Assembly (NCBI GenBank): GCA_947034895.1
Contig: OX344764.1
Span: forward strand, 39,124,935 to 39,188,934
Direction: 5' to 3'
Origin: Rhytidiadelphus loreus
Lineage: Eukaryota; Streptophyta; Bryopsida; Hypnales; Hylocomiaceae
Length of the DNA: 64,000 nucleotides
The position numbers and the translations under genes were made by a program. Below the pieces are notes generated by a model. The model was not told where the DNA came from. It did no database searches and saw only the letters and a list, made by a program, of their open reading frames with translations. Positions 62,991 through 64,000 of this stretch are shown in pieces (position 1 is the stretch's first letter; every line of letters starts with the position of its first letter).

Positions 62991-63020
62991 GAAAGTTCTG
63001 GAACCTCTTCTATAATATAG
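62991..63020 (+). promoter_or_regulatory. Heat-shock element and TATA box
   Basis: GAAAGTTCTGGAA (62991-63003) is a perfect three-unit heat-shock element. TATAATATAG follows at 63011-63020, about 78 bp before the ATG. Confidence 0.7.
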
Positions 63021-63097
63021 AGCGCCGCTTAGCGCTGCGTTCGTAAGGTATAGAACTACGGATCGCGAGCAAGGGAGACACAGAGAGAGGATCAGCT

Positions 63098-63191
63098 ATG
63101 GCGCGTCTGCTGCTCATGGATCGGCGTTACGCTTCGCTGCTGCTGCTCTGCTTGTTGCTCTCGTTCTCCTCCCTACAACTGGACTCCAATG
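63098..63191 (+). CDS. First exon of a secreted or ER protein gene (partial)
   Basis: The ATG at 63098 opens a short exon encoding a charged start (MARLLLMDRRYAS) and a Leu-rich signal-peptide core (LLLLCLLLSFSS), followed by QLDSN. The frame meets TGA at about 63203, so an intron must start before it. The likely donor is G|GTGCGC at 63192, with CT|GTGAAC at 63201 as the alternative. The rest of the gene lies beyond the window. Together with a heat-shock element, a TATA box and ER-stress-like boxes upstream, a signal peptide suggests an ER chaperone or folding enzyme, but the mature protein is not visible and no family can be named. Confidence 0.65.
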
Positions 63192-64000
63192 GTGCGCGCC
63201 TGTGAACTCTCTCTCTTTCTCATTTGGTTTTTTTGTCTTTGTGTTTGGATCTAGGGTTTGGTGTTTGTGGATGGTGGAGTGGTGTATACGTGCGGCGCTT
63301 TCTTGGATCTGGGAATGTAGGTGCCTTGTGGTAGTTGTACGTTCTTGTTTCGGCCAATGTAGGACTGTGTTGGTTTTTGATTAAGAAAGACGGGGTTTAG
63401 GATGGTTCTTTGTTGATGGTGATCTGGTTTACAGTGAGAGGACTGTTTCTCTTTGTATTTCTGATTTGGTTTTGTAATTTCGTTAATTTTTTAAATTTAA
63501 TTTACATTTTTTATTGTGATTTTGAGCTGTTGATTGTGTGATGGAGAGTTAGTGTAGTCGCGATTTATTTTATTTAGTGCCACTTTATTTATTGGTTGTG
63601 GTTGTGCTAAATGAGGGTTCTGTGTGGATTAGTTTATTTCAATGTTTTCGCAAGATATGTCATTTTCTTGGAGCCGTTCGACATTGACTGTTTGGTTGCT
63701 TAGTTCGATCGGTGGCGTGGGGTTCGTAATGTCGGTGTTGAAGAGAATAGGATGGAGGTCTTGGGATTTTGGTTCAGGAAGAAAGATAGTTCCGTCTCGG
63801 TCGATTCTTCTCATTGTAACCGGTCGTATGCTTTGTTGAGCGTCAGTTTGTACGTCTCTTCTGCTGCTCTAGGTCCGTTATAGAGAGATGTTTAGTCGCC
63901 TCAGTGCTTGATTGGGGATAGTTAATGAGCTGCATGTCCAGTACTGTACTTCGATTGAGGCGATCACGGTTAGAGTTTTAAGCGGGCGCATTGGCTTAAG
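63192..64000 (+). other. Intron 1 of the right-edge gene (incomplete)
   Basis: T/G-rich on the plus strand, with no convincing second exon before the window ends. ORFs inside are chance frames. Confidence 0.5.

Overview
The window reads as nuclear DNA of a land plant. It has spliceosomal introns, a plant-type leucine-rich-repeat (LRR) receptor-like protein cluster, an intronless legume-lectin receptor kinase, a plant-type ubiquitin-conjugating enzyme gene and a plant initiator tRNA-Met. The species cannot be read from the sequence. Recognisable piggyBac transposons are unusual in flowering plants, so a non-seed plant (bryophyte, lycophyte or fern) is a reasonable guess, but only a guess. Gene density is low, and most of the window is AT-rich intergenic DNA full of mobile-element remains.

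Layout. 1-1252: no clear gene. 1253-7846: two convergent, homologous, broken LRR receptor-like protein genes (plus strand 1253-3800, minus strand 7846-4340), each hit by a transposon. 9035-9953: a solo LTR with its target duplication, sitting in a ~90-bp tandem array. 12150-13560: a third, 5'-truncated LRR copy. 14447-16573 (minus): an intact L-type lectin receptor-like kinase. 16.6-23.3 kb: no gene, but a 62-bp-periodic motif array and a strong minus-strand TATA promoter. 23.3-27.8 kb: four short TTAA-flanked elements, one nested in another. 30.3-30.7 kb: a PIF/Harbinger-like MITE that has been partly tandemly duplicated. 31733-33745 (minus): an intact four-exon class-D ubiquitin-conjugating enzyme (E2). 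34473-41642: a 7.17-kb piggyBac element with both ends, TTAA duplications, a decayed transposase and extra coding-like segments. 41.6-49.9 kb: AT-rich DNA with foldback MITEs. 49.9-61.2 kb: five more TTAA elements, one split by a 2.68-kb LTR insertion. 62669-62740 (minus): tRNA-iMet(CAU). 63098-window end (plus): first exon of a secreted or ER protein gene whose promoter carries a heat-shock element and ER-stress-like boxes.

How it fits together. Only three protein genes look functional: the lectin kinase, the E2 and the partial gene at the right edge. The dominant theme is one family of piggyBac-type elements. The large copy still shows a transposase, now inactivated by stops, a frameshift and loss of one catalytic Asp. 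The ~0.9-kb copies share its TTAA target and CCC ends and some also share a common interior. Two loci preserve nested insertions, so relative insertion order can be read directly.
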